Made by a program: the position numbers and the translations under genes. Under the pieces are notes generated by a model. It worked only from the letters and a program-made list of their open reading frames with translations, had not been told where the DNA came from and made no database searches. A stretch of 62,921 bases of DNA from an uncultured Alphaproteobacteria bacterium (GTDB lineage: Bacteria > Pseudomonadota > Alphaproteobacteria > Caulobacterales > Parvularculaceae): the NCBI GenBank assembly GCA_937895955.1, contig CALAZI010000043.1, forward strand, positions 1 through 62,921, read 5' to 3'. Each line of letters opens with the position of its first letter. Position 1 is the first letter of the stretch. Below are positions 49,998 through 58,900 of this stretch, in pieces.

Positions 49998-50656
49998 CGC
50001 GCCGGCGGATTGAGAAGCGCTCCGGTCGCGTTCGTTTCTATCCGTGCGACGCCGTCGGACCCTAAAACAACGTCGCCGGCGGCGATGCGTTTGACGCATT
50101 CCGGATAAAGGAAGTGCTCCTGTTCAAGGATTCGCGCCGCCAGGGTTTCCGGCGTGTCGTCGGCGCACACCGGAACGGCCGCTTGTCCGATGATCGGTCC
50201 CGCATCCATTTCGGCGCTGACGTAGTGCACCGTGCAGCCGGCGATCTTGACGCCTGCGCGCAGCATCTCGGCATGGACATCGAGCCCCTTGAACGATGGG
50301 AGCAGGGAGGGATGAATATTGATCAGCCGCTTCCGCCAGGCGCTGACGAATTCCGCAGATAGAAGACGCATGAACCCAGCGAGGCAGACAAGTTCGACGC
50401 GCGCCGCCTTCAATGCCGACGTTAATTCAGATTCGAATTTCCGTTTTCCGTCAGCGCCTTTGCCGAATGATTTGTGGTCGATTGTAAGCGTCGGGACGCC
50501 TGCCGCCGCTGCGACCGAAAGCCCGCCGGCGCCGGGCCGGTTGGAAATGACGAGAGCGATCTCGGCCGGATAGTCCGTCGCGCTTGCGGCGTCGATCAGC
50601 GATTTCATGTTTGAGCCGCGCCCGGAAATCAGTATGGCGACGCGCATTTTCGCCAT
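49994..50656 (-). CDS. purN: Phosphoribosylglycinamide formyltransferase
   Basis: PurN adds the formyl group to GAR in purine synthesis using 10-formyl-THF. The 220-residue protein has ILISGRGSNMKSLID, the folate region LAGFMRLLS, and INIHPSLLPSFKGLDVH with the catalytic His. Its start lies three bases after the purM stop, so they form a purMN operon as in many bacteria. Confidence 0.96.
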   Translation of the reverse strand: MAKMRVAILISGRGSNMKSLIDAASATDYPAEIALVISNRPGAGGLSVAAAAGVPTLTIDHKSFGKGADGKRKFESELTSALKAARVELVCLAGFMRLLSAEFVSAWRKRLINIHPSLLPSFKGLDVHAEMLRAGVKIAGCTVHYVSAEMDAGPIIGQAAVPVCADDTPETLAARILEQEHFLYPECVKRIAAGDVVLGSDGVARIETNATGALLNPPAR

Positions 50657-50659
50657 CGG

Positions 50660-51664
50660 TCAGGCCTTGGCGATGTCGCCGATGACCCGCGGCGTCTCGC
50701 CTTTGTCGGTCAGGGCGTTAAGAATGCGCTCGACCGCCGCATTTCCCACGACCAACACGCCGCCGACGCCGCAGTTGAATGTCCTGCGCATGTCATCCGC
50801 GGAAAGGCCGCCTTGCGCTTTTAGCCATTCGAAGACGGGCGGCAGGCCGAGCGCGCTTTCGTCATAACGGGCGACGAAATTCTCCGTGAAAACGCGCGGC
50901 ACGTTATCGGTGAGGCCGCCGCCGGTTATGTGAGCGAAGCCGCGCACGTCTTCGTCTTTCAGAAGCGCGAGCAAGGGCTTCACATAAATGCGCGTCGGCG
51001 TCAGCAGGGCCTCGCCGAGAGAGATTTGCGGATCGAACGGCGCCGGATCGCCATAGGACAATCGCGCGTCGGCGACGATTTTCCGTATCAGAGAATAGCC
51101 GTTTGAGTGAGGGCCCGATGAGGGAATGGCGATCATCACGTCGCCCGCCTCAACGCTGCGCGGCATCAGGTCCTTGCGCTCAACGGCGCCGACGCAAAAC
51201 CCGGCGAGATCATATTCGCCGGCCGGATACATGCCGGGCATTTCCGCCGTCTCGCCGCCGATCAGCGCGCAACCAGCCTCAAGGCATCCTTGGGCTACGC
51301 CTTTGATGACGTCGGCGGCGACGCCTTCCTGCAGTTTGCCGGTTGCGAAATAGTCGAGAAAGAAAAGCGGTTCGGCTCCTTGCGCGAGAACGTCATTGAC
51401 GCACATGGCGACGAGGTCGACGCCGATCGTTGAATGAATTCCGGTTTCAAAGGCGATCTTGAGCTTGGTGCCGACGCCGTCGGTGCCCGATACGAGAAGC
51501 GGATCGGCGAAGCCCGCCGCCTTGAGATCAAAGACGCCGCCGAACCCGCCCAGCATGGCGTCCGCGCCCTTGCGCGCCGTCGCCCGCGCCAGGGGCGAAA
51601 TCGCGTCGACCAGACGTTCTCCAGCATCGATATCGACGCCGGCTTTTTTATAAGCATCGCTCAT
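50660..51664 (-). CDS. purM: Phosphoribosylformylglycinamidine cyclo-ligase
   Basis: PurM closes the imidazole ring of AIR using ATP. The 334-residue protein begins YKKAGVDIDAGERLVD, with LLVSGTDGVGTKLKIAFE, the ATP loop GGETAEMPGMY and HITGGGLTDNVPRV, all family signatures. Divergent from the DUF2066 gene with a 151-base spacer. Together with purN, carB and proS it shows a normal housekeeping content. Confidence 0.97.
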   Translation of the reverse strand: MSDAYKKAGVDIDAGERLVDAISPLARATARKGADAMLGGFGGVFDLKAAGFADPLLVSGTDGVGTKLKIAFETGIHSTIGVDLVAMCVNDVLAQGAEPLFFLDYFATGKLQEGVAADVIKGVAQGCLEAGCALIGGETAEMPGMYPAGEYDLAGFCVGAVERKDLMPRSVEAGDVMIAIPSSGPHSNGYSLIRKIVADARLSYGDPAPFDPQISLGEALLTPTRIYVKPLLALLKDEDVRGFAHITGGGLTDNVPRVFTENFVARYDESALGLPPVFEWLKAQGGLSADDMRRTFNCGVGGVLVVGNAAVERILNALTDKGETPRVIGDIAKA

Positions 51665-51815
51665 GGCCGTCCCTCTAGCCGCTGTCCGGCGTCATGCGCA
51701 ACCAAGCTTTAAGGCTTGTCGCGGCAAGGGGGTGCGTCATCGGCGCGGGACGGGTATAAAAGGAGCGCCGAATCTCCCGAGGAGGCGGCGCGGCGTAGTT
51801 GTGAGAGAAATTTCC

Positions 51816-53210
51816 ATGAAAATTCTGGGCGTTATCGGCGCGGCCGTTATCTGGTTTGCGGCGTCCCTCGGCGCGGCCGATGCGGCTGTCGACGACGTGT
51901 TCGTGGTGCCGCGCGTGCCGGTCCAGGCGACTGGACAGACGGCGACGGCGGCCAAGGACGGCGCGCAGGCCGCGGGCCGGCGGCAGGCGATGGATATCCT
52001 TCTTCGCCGACTGACGCCGGAGGCCGATTGGATCTACCTGCCGACGCTCGTCACCGGCGCGGAAGCGCAGGCGTCCGGCGACGGTCTTGGCAAGTCGGCG
52101 GTCGTCGTCACGCCTCAGCAGCTTGTCGCGCTCGAAGCTGGGTTTGAAGTTTACGGAGAAAAGGCCTCTTCGACGAGCTACAGGGCCTACATCACATATC
52201 GGTTCAAGCCGGAGGCGGTTCGGCGTCTGCTGCAGACGTCGCGCATTCCTTACAGCGAAGCGCAAACGCGCGTCGCGCTCGTTCTGCCGGTGCTGCAGAC
52301 TGACAACGGCGTTTACCTGTGGGAGAGCAACAATCCGTGGATGGCCGCATGGAAAGTGCGTCCCTATACGCATGAATTGACGCCGATGACGGCGCCGCTC
52401 GGCGACCTTGAGGATTCTGCGGCGATATCCGCGCGGCAAGCGCTTAACCTGGACGGCGAGCGGCTCGCCGCAATTGCAGAGCGCTATAGCGTCAGTCAGG
52501 TGATCGTCGCGCATGCGCGGTTGACGCAGCGCGACGGCGCCCACCAACTCTCGGTGCGCCTCATTAACGGCTATCGCGAGTCCGGAAAAGTTGAATATTC
52601 GGACGTTCTCGGCGAGGACGACGCGCTCGAAAATATCGACGAGGAAGATCAAACCTTCAACTACGCGCAGACGGACGAGGATTTCGCCGCAAAAACAGGC
52701 GAAGTGCTCGCGCAGACTTATCTTTCCGAACCCGCCGGCAATTTCCCCTCGCTCGCGGAGCGTTCGATTGAGGCCGCGATCGCAAAATACGCCAGCGGCT
52801 GGAAAAACCGCACGTTGATCGACCATTCGAGAGAAGCCCTTTTGCCGGTGACGGCGTTCTTTGATCGGATCGAAGACTGGTCGCGCATTCGCAGCGCGCT
52901 GATCGCAACGCCGCTCGTCGGGTCAGTTCAGGTTTCCTCTTTGTCGCGTCGCGGCGCAGAGATGGACGTGCGCGTCTACGGCGATCCGACTCGGTTGCAG
53001 GTCGCCATGGAAAACCAGGGCGTCGTTTTCTGGACGGAGACCGGAGACCGCTGGTTTCTTGCAACGCCGTCCGTGGCCGGCAAATATCGCGGCCGCCGCT
53101 TTCTGCGTTCCGAGCGTCGGGGCCTATTCGGTTCATCCGATGATCGCGATGATGAGGGGCCGCAGCCGGCCTCGGCCGAGCAATATCCCTATCCGCAAGA
53201 GGACGAGTGA
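51816..53210 (+). CDS. Exported DUF2066 family protein
   Basis: The 464-residue protein has a signal peptide (about 1-24, ending ADA). The N-terminal part matches DUF2066: VVPRVPVQATGQTATAAKDGAQAAGRR-type and AEADWIYLP-like region, with YRAYITYRFKPEAVRRLLQ and RVALVLPVL. The C-terminal tail is acidic and Pro-rich. Function is unknown; it is widely placed before hdaA-type genes in alphaproteobacteria. Its stop overlaps the hdaA start as GTGA. Confidence 0.82.
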   Translation: MKILGVIGAAVIWFAASLGAADAAVDDVFVVPRVPVQATGQTATAAKDGAQAAGRRQAMDILLRRLTPEADWIYLPTLVTGAEAQASGDGLGKSAVVVTPQQLVALEAGFEVYGEKASSTSYRAYITYRFKPEAVRRLLQTSRIPYSEAQTRVALVLPVLQTDNGVYLWESNNPWMAAWKVRPYTHELTPMTAPLGDLEDSAAISARQALNLDGERLAAIAERYSVSQVIVAHARLTQRDGAHQLSVRLINGYRESGKVEYSDVLGEDDALENIDEEDQTFNYAQTDEDFAAKTGEVLAQTYLSEPAGNFPSLAERSIEAAIAKYASGWKNRTLIDHSREALLPVTAFFDRIEDWSRIRSALIATPLVGSVQVSSLSRRGAEMDVRVYGDPTRLQVAMENQGVVFWTETGDRWFLATPSVAGKYRGRRFLRSERRGLFGSSDDRDDEGPQPASAEQYPYPQEDE

Positions 53211-53857
53211 CGTCCTCGTCTGAATCAAGGCAAATCGTTCTCGACCTGCCGGCGCTCGCCCCGCGGATGACGCGCGCAGAGTTTGTCATCAGCGAGTCGA
53301 ACAGAGCGACGCTCGAAACGCTGGATGCATGGATGCGGGCCGCCGAGCCGATGCTGACGATCTGCGGGCCGGAAGGGTCCGGCAAGACGCATATCTTGCA
53401 GATGTTGACCCGCGAAACGGCGGCGGCCGGAACGCCGATCATAGCGGTCGACGATGTCCATCTCGCTGGCGATCCGCAAGACATTTTGGCGTTGATTGAG
53501 CGCGCCCGCGGCGAGGGAAGGCGTATCGCTATCGCGGGACGCGGCGCGCCGACCGATTGGGCGAGGGGCCTTAAGGACCTCGGCACGCGACTTAATGCTG
53601 CGGCGCGCATCACGATGCGGGAGCCGGACGACGCATTGCTGAGCGCCGTCATCTTGAAGCTGTTTCGCGACAGGCAGTTGAAGGCGGCGCCCGAAGTCGC
53701 CGACTACGCCGTGAGGCGTCTGCCAGGGACATTCGCCGCCGCTCAGGCCTTTGTAGGCGCACTGGATGCGGCGTCTATCGAAAAAGCCAGGCCGATCGGG
53801 TTGAAACTCGCGCGTGAAGCCGTCGCTAACCTTTCGGAAGAGCCTTCCAGCGCATAA
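53207..53857 (+). CDS. hdaA: DnaA regulatory inactivator HdaA (Hda homologue)
   Basis: The 216-residue AAA+ protein resembles DnaA domain III: GPEGSGKTHIL (Walker A), VDDVHLAG (Walker B) and a final helix bundle. The N-terminal QIVLDLP fits a beta-clamp binding motif, the expected way in which Hda joins the clamp and stimulates DnaA-ATP hydrolysis after initiation. GTG start overlaps the upstream stop. ppk follows 27 bases later. Confidence 0.9.
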   Translation: MTSSSESRQIVLDLPALAPRMTRAEFVISESNRATLETLDAWMRAAEPMLTICGPEGSGKTHILQMLTRETAAAGTPIIAVDDVHLAGDPQDILALIERARGEGRRIAIAGRGAPTDWARGLKDLGTRLNAAARITMREPDDALLSAVILKLFRDRQLKAAPEVADYAVRRLPGTFAAAQAFVGALDAASIEKARPIGLKLAREAVANLSEEPSSA

Positions 53858-53884
53858 ATAGGCGGTTCGCCGAAGGAATTGACG

Positions 53885-56053
53885 ATGGCCGCCGCCGATG
53901 ACGGTTCAGTGATTACGGAAAGCCTTGCGGCCTCGCCGTCGCGCTTCATCAATCGCGAATTGTCGTGGCTGGCGTTCAACTTGCGCGTTCTTGAAGAAGC
54001 GTTCAACGAGTCTCATCCGCTTCTTGAACGGCTGAGGTTCCTGTCTATTTCAGCGAACAATCTCGATGAATTTTTCATGGTTCGCGTCGCCGGTCTTCGC
54101 GGCCAACTGCGCGAAGGGGTGAAGGCGCTGAGCCAGGAAGGCCTTACCGCCGGCGAGCAGCTCACCCAGATCAATCAGCAGGCATCTGAGCTGATGGCGC
54201 GTCAGCAGGAATGCTGGCGCACTATCCTGCCGCTTCTGCGCGACGCCGGGGTTGAAGTTCTCACCAGCGATGAGCTGACAAGCGAAGAGCTCGCTTGGCT
54301 TGAAAACGAATTTCTGACGAACATTTTTCCGGTGCTGACGCCGATCGCTCTTGACCCTGCGCACCCGTTCCCATTCATTCCCAATCTCGGCTTCGTTCTT
54401 TGCATGGATCTGAAGCGCAAGGACGCCACGACGCTGACGACCTTGTTGCCGCTTCCGAGCAAGATTTCACGCTTTATCCGCCTGCCGGGCGGACTAGCCG
54501 GCGATGACAAGCGCGCCGCCGTGCGGTTCATCTCGCTTGAACGGTTGATCATCCGCTTTATCAATCACCTTTTCCCGACAATGACGCTCGAATCCCATGG
54601 AGCGTTCAGAATTGTTCGCGACAGCGACGTTGAAGTTGAGGAAGAAGCCGAAGATCTCGTGCGCGTTTTCGAAACGATGCTGAAGCGTCGGCGCAGAGGC
54701 GATGTCATCCGCCTCAAGGTTGACTCATCGACCCCGGACCATATGCGCGATCTTATGATGGACAGAATGCGCGTTGCGGCGCCCGACATTGTGCTCGTCG
54801 ACGGCATTTTGGGGCTGGCGCAGGCGTCGGAGCTGATTTCGGCGGATCGATCGGACCTTATGTTTCCGCCGTTCGATCCGCGCTTTCCCGAACGCATCAG
54901 GGAGCATGGCGGCAATTGCTTTTCGGCGATCCGCGCCAAGGATTTCATCGTCCATCACCCCTATGAATCGTTCGACGTGGTCGTCCAGTTCCTGAAACAG
55001 GCGGCGGCCGACCCGAATGTCATCGCGATCAAGCAGACCCTCTATCGGACGTCCAAGAATTCTCCGATCGTGAACGCGCTGATCGAAGCGGCTGAAGCCG
55101 GCAAAAACGTCACCGCGCTCGTTGAGCTGAAGGCGCGGTTCGATGAAGAGGCGAATATCAACTGGGCTCGCGCGCTTGAACGCGCCGGGGTCAATGTCGT
55201 TTACGGTTTTGTCGAATATAAGACGCACGCAAAACTGTCGCTCATCGCGCGTCAGGAAGGCGATTCGCTCAGAACCTACGTTCACGTGGCGACCGGCAAC
55301 TATCATGCGGTGACGGCGAAGATCTACACCGACCTGTCATTATTCACCTGCGATCCGGCGATCGGCCGGGATGTCGCCAAAGTGTTCAATTTCGTCACCG
55401 GCTATGCGCGTCCCGACATTTTCGAGAAGATCGCCGTCGCCCCTCTCACCATGCGCTCAAAGCTCGTGTCGCTCATCGATGAAGAGATCGCGCACGCAAA
55501 AGCCGGCCGCCCCGCTTCCATCTGGGCGAAAATGAACGCGCTTGTCGACGGCCCGATGATCGACAAATTTTACGAGGCGAGCGCCGCAGGCGTGCAGATT
55601 GATCTTATCGTGCGCGGCGTCTGCTGTTTGAGGCCGGGCGTCAAAGGATTGTCGGAAAACGTCCGCGTAAAAAGCATCATCGGCCGTTTTCTTGAGCACG
55701 CGCGCGTCTATTGCTTCGGCGGCGGCAAGGCGCTGCCCAATCCGGAAGCCAAGGTTTACATATCGTCAGCCGATATGATGCCGCGAAACCTGAACCGCCG
55801 CGTCGAGGTTATGTGTCCGATCGAAAACCCGACGGTGCACAGTCAGGTGCTCAATCAGATTATGGTCGCCAATCTGAATGATGAAGCGCAGTCATGGAGC
55901 CTGGCCGCCGACGGCTCGTATCGTCGCGTTCGGACTGGAAGCGACGGCGCCCCCTTTAACGTGCACGCCTATATGATGACGAATCCGAGCCTGTCGGGGC
56001 GCGGCGGCGCCATGAAAATCAATCCGCCGCGGCAATTGAAACCCAGGCATTAA
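53885..56053 (+). CDS. ppk: Polyphosphate kinase 1
   Basis: Ppk1 makes polyphosphate from ATP. The 722-residue protein has the N-terminal domain FINRELSWLAFNLRVLEEA, the head NNLDEFFMVRVAGL, the catalytic phospholipase-D-like part with the phosphorylated His in KTHAKLSLI and the tail signature GRFLEHARVYCFG. All family blocks are present at normal length. ATG 53885 is preferred to TTG 53879. It is followed by ppx. Confidence 0.96.
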   Translation: MAAADDGSVITESLAASPSRFINRELSWLAFNLRVLEEAFNESHPLLERLRFLSISANNLDEFFMVRVAGLRGQLREGVKALSQEGLTAGEQLTQINQQASELMARQQECWRTILPLLRDAGVEVLTSDELTSEELAWLENEFLTNIFPVLTPIALDPAHPFPFIPNLGFVLCMDLKRKDATTLTTLLPLPSKISRFIRLPGGLAGDDKRAAVRFISLERLIIRFINHLFPTMTLESHGAFRIVRDSDVEVEEEAEDLVRVFETMLKRRRRGDVIRLKVDSSTPDHMRDLMMDRMRVAAPDIVLVDGILGLAQASELISADRSDLMFPPFDPRFPERIREHGGNCFSAIRAKDFIVHHPYESFDVVVQFLKQAAADPNVIAIKQTLYRTSKNSPIVNALIEAAEAGKNVTALVELKARFDEEANINWARALERAGVNVVYGFVEYKTHAKLSLIARQEGDSLRTYVHVATGNYHAVTAKIYTDLSLFTCDPAIGRDVAKVFNFVTGYARPDIFEKIAVAPLTMRSKLVSLIDEEIAHAKAGRPASIWAKMNALVDGPMIDKFYEASAAGVQIDLIVRGVCCLRPGVKGLSENVRVKSIIGRFLEHARVYCFGGGKALPNPEAKVYISSADMMPRNLNRRVEVMCPIENPTVHSQVLNQIMVANLNDEAQSWSLAADGSYRRVRTGSDGAPFNVHAYMMTNPSLSGRGGAMKINPPRQLKPRH

Positions 56054-56121
56054 GGCGTCGAATAAGCGATGGCTGTTCTGATGCGACTCATGCGACGCGG
56101 ATTGGCGAGCTGAGAGCGGCG

Positions 56122-57630
56122 ATGGCGGGGCGCAGAAAAGATAAGCTGTCGAAGGCGGCGCTGGAGCGGACGCGGCAGGCCGTCATCGATATCGGATCGA
56201 ATTCTGTTCGTCTGGTGATTTATGACGGACCGCGCCGCGCGCCGTTCCCGATCTGCAACGAAAAAGCGCTGTGCGGGCTCGGACGGGAATTGGGTGAAGA
56301 CGGATCGCTAAACCCGAAAGCGGTCGAGAGCGCGCTGGCGATTCTGGCTCGCTTTCGCAGTCTTCTGGCGGAGCATGGCGATCCGCCGACAGACATTGTC
56401 GCGACCGCGGCGGTTCGGGAAGCGAAAGACGGCGACGCCTTTGTTGAAAGCGTTCGCGAGCTTGGACTTCCCGTCGAGGTTATTCCGGGCGGTGAAGAGG
56501 CGCATCTTTCAGCGTATGGGGTCGCTTCGTTTGAACCGGGGGCCAGCGGGCTCGTCGGCGATATGGGCGGCGGCAGCCTTGAGCTTGTTTCCTTGAAGCA
56601 GGGCGAACCTGATGCGGCCGCGAGCCTTTCGATCGGCCCGCTGCGGCTGATGCGTGCTGCCAATGGAGATTATAAGGCCGCCGGTAAAATCGTTGACGCC
56701 GCCTTCGCCGATCTTGACTGGCTGAAGAACGAAAGGAATTCGACCCTGTTCGCCGTCGGCGGCGCGTGGCGCGCTATTGCGCGCGTCCATATGGGGCTCC
56801 GCAATCACCCGCTGCCCGTGCTTCATCATTATGAGATGAACGGCAAGGACGTAATCGGCGCTTGTGAGCTTATCATGAAGCAGAGCCGTTCATCGCTTGA
56901 AGCGACGCCTGGCATTTCATCGAAGCGCGCTGACGCCATTCCCTATGCGGCGCTGGTTTTGCGTACGCTTATCTCGGATTTGAAAATTCCGACCGTGTCG
57001 ATTTCCGCAGGCGGCCTGCGCGAAGGGCTTCTCTATCGCCGACTGGAAAAAGACGTTCGCAAATTCGATCCGCTGATCGCCGGCGCGAGCTTTTTCGCGT
57101 CGCTTTTGACGCCGGAACCGCCGATGGGCGAGGCTTATCTGGAGTTTCTTGCAGAACTTTTTCCCGGCGAAACGCCGTCGCAAAGGCGCATTCGCGAAGC
57201 CGCCTGCCTTCTCGGCGACATCGGAGCGTATTTTCATCCTGACATGCGCGCCGATCAGGCGTTCGACACGGCCTTGCGCGCGCCTTTTTACGGCGTAACG
57301 CATCCTGAACGCGCCGCGATCGCGCTCGCGCTTTTCTGCCGGCACGCAGGCGCAAAGTCGCCGTCGTCCGGCGCGACGGTCATCTCGCTGCTTTCCGATG
57401 GCGAAAGAAAGCGCGCGACTGACATTGGGCTGGCGTTGCGCTTTGCCGCCTCCATAGCGCCAAAGGCGCCGCACGCGATTCGCCAGTGCTTCCTTAAGGC
57501 GACGGATGGCCAAATTGAATTCACCGCGCCGCAAAATCTCGGCGGATTGATCGACGATACGGTGCGCAAGCGTTTCGAAGCGCTCGGTTCAGCGCTCGGC
57601 GCTAAAACGGCGATTAATTTCGTGAGCTAG
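56122..57630 (+). CDS. ppx: Exopolyphosphatase (Ppx/GppA family)
   Basis: Ppx hydrolyses polyphosphate and may cleave pppGpp. The 502-residue protein has the ASKHA phosphate motifs VIDIGSNSVRLVIYDG and VGDMGGGSLELVSL, and an extended HD-like C-terminal domain (about 300-502). The pairing with ppk gives both synthesis and breakdown of polyphosphate, which is common. It ends with a four-base overlap with the opposite rnd gene. Confidence 0.94.
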   Translation: MAGRRKDKLSKAALERTRQAVIDIGSNSVRLVIYDGPRRAPFPICNEKALCGLGRELGEDGSLNPKAVESALAILARFRSLLAEHGDPPTDIVATAAVREAKDGDAFVESVRELGLPVEVIPGGEEAHLSAYGVASFEPGASGLVGDMGGGSLELVSLKQGEPDAAASLSIGPLRLMRAANGDYKAAGKIVDAAFADLDWLKNERNSTLFAVGGAWRAIARVHMGLRNHPLPVLHHYEMNGKDVIGACELIMKQSRSSLEATPGISSKRADAIPYAALVLRTLISDLKIPTVSISAGGLREGLLYRRLEKDVRKFDPLIAGASFFASLLTPEPPMGEAYLEFLAELFPGETPSQRRIREAACLLGDIGAYFHPDMRADQAFDTALRAPFYGVTHPERAAIALALFCRHAGAKSPSSGATVISLLSDGERKRATDIGLALRFAASIAPKAPHAIRQCFLKATDGQIEFTAPQNLGGLIDDTVRKRFEALGSALGAKTAINFVS

Positions 57631-58778
57631 ACTTTTGTTTCGATGAGGTCGATTGCGCCCCTGTTGAGGCGCAAGGCGATCTCGCCGCGCAGCATTTTCT
57701 CAGCCAGTTCGCCGAAGATTTCGCGTCGCCATCCATGCAGCGCCGCCGAAGTTTTTTCACCAAGCGCGATCGATTCGATATCTTGCGTTGTGGCGATGAG
57801 CCGAGCAGCGACGTCCGACAGTTCCGATTGCCGTTTGAGCAACACTTTCAGCAGCTCGACGACATCGGGCGACGGCGGCGTTTTGCGTTCAGGCTTTTCA
57901 AGCTTCGGCAATTTGTCGCGGGGAATGGCGCGCCCTTCGGCGACTGCTTCGAGTATGCCGGCCGCAGCGCGCGATCGTTCAAACCCGGTCGGTATAGCGC
58001 GCGCGCCGGCAAGGTCGGCCGTCGTCGCCGGCTTCAGTCGCGCGAGTTCGAATATCGCGTCGTCCTTTATGATTCTATTGCGCGGAAGGTTCTTCTCTTG
58101 CGCCTCCCGCTCGCGCCATTCGGCGAGCTTCATGATCGGGCCGAAATCGCCGGGCCGGACGCCGCGCAGTTTGAGCCGCGCCCAGGCGTCTTCCGGTTTC
58201 ATATTGTAAAGCGAAGCGTCGCGCAGCGCGTTCATCTCCTCTTCAACCCAGGCGTGACGGCCGTCCTTTTCAAGCCGGCTTTTCAGGATGGGATAAGCGT
58301 CGCGCAGATGGGTCACGTCGGAAAGCGCATAGGAGAGTTGCGATTGCGAAAGCGGCCGGCGCGACCAGTCGGTGAAGCGGTGCGCCTTGTCGATGGAGGC
58401 GCCGACCAGAGTGCGAACCAAGGGCTCGTAACCGATCTGTTCGCCGAAGCCGCAGGCCATCGCGGCGATCTGGGTGTCGAAGAGCGGCGCCGGGGCCTCG
58501 CCGGTCATATGAAAGAAAATCTCAACGTCCTGGCGGGCGGCGTGAAAAATTTTCAGCGTCTCGCGGTCCGACAAAACCTTGAGAAACGGATCAAGATCGA
58601 TGTCCGGGGCCATCGGGTCGATAATCGCCTCGACCCCATCCGCCGCCGCCTGAATGAGGCAGAGGATCGGCCAATAGGTTTTTTCGCGCATGAACTCGGT
58701 GTCGACGGCGAAAAACGGCCTTTTCCGCAATTCGTTTGAAAAGGCGGCGAGTTCGTCGGTGGTCGTAATAATTCTCAT
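57627..58778 (-). CDS. rnd: Ribonuclease D
   Basis: RNase D trims the 3' ends of tRNAs. The 383-residue protein has DEDD exonuclease motifs FFAVDTEFMREKTYWP, FHAARQDVEIF and YALSDVTHL, followed by an HRDC domain (about 210-290). It is convergent with ppx and divergent from aspS (122-base spacer). The order rnd-aspS is common in alphaproteobacteria. Confidence 0.95.
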   Translation of the reverse strand: MRIITTTDELAAFSNELRKRPFFAVDTEFMREKTYWPILCLIQAAADGVEAIIDPMAPDIDLDPFLKVLSDRETLKIFHAARQDVEIFFHMTGEAPAPLFDTQIAAMACGFGEQIGYEPLVRTLVGASIDKAHRFTDWSRRPLSQSQLSYALSDVTHLRDAYPILKSRLEKDGRHAWVEEEMNALRDASLYNMKPEDAWARLKLRGVRPGDFGPIMKLAEWREREAQEKNLPRNRIIKDDAIFELARLKPATTADLAGARAIPTGFERSRAAAGILEAVAEGRAIPRDKLPKLEKPERKTPPSPDVVELLKVLLKRQSELSDVAARLIATTQDIESIALGEKTSAALHGWRREIFGELAEKMLRGEIALRLNRGAIDLIETKV

Positions 58779-58900
58779 CGGGGCGGGCTTCTAACAGCGC
58801 CCGCGCCCGCCGTCACCCGCTGCGGCCGGCCGGGCCGCGCCTTGACAAGACGGGGCAGGGGGCGCCACTCCGGCGCCGGTTGAATTTGCGAGGTTTTTCC

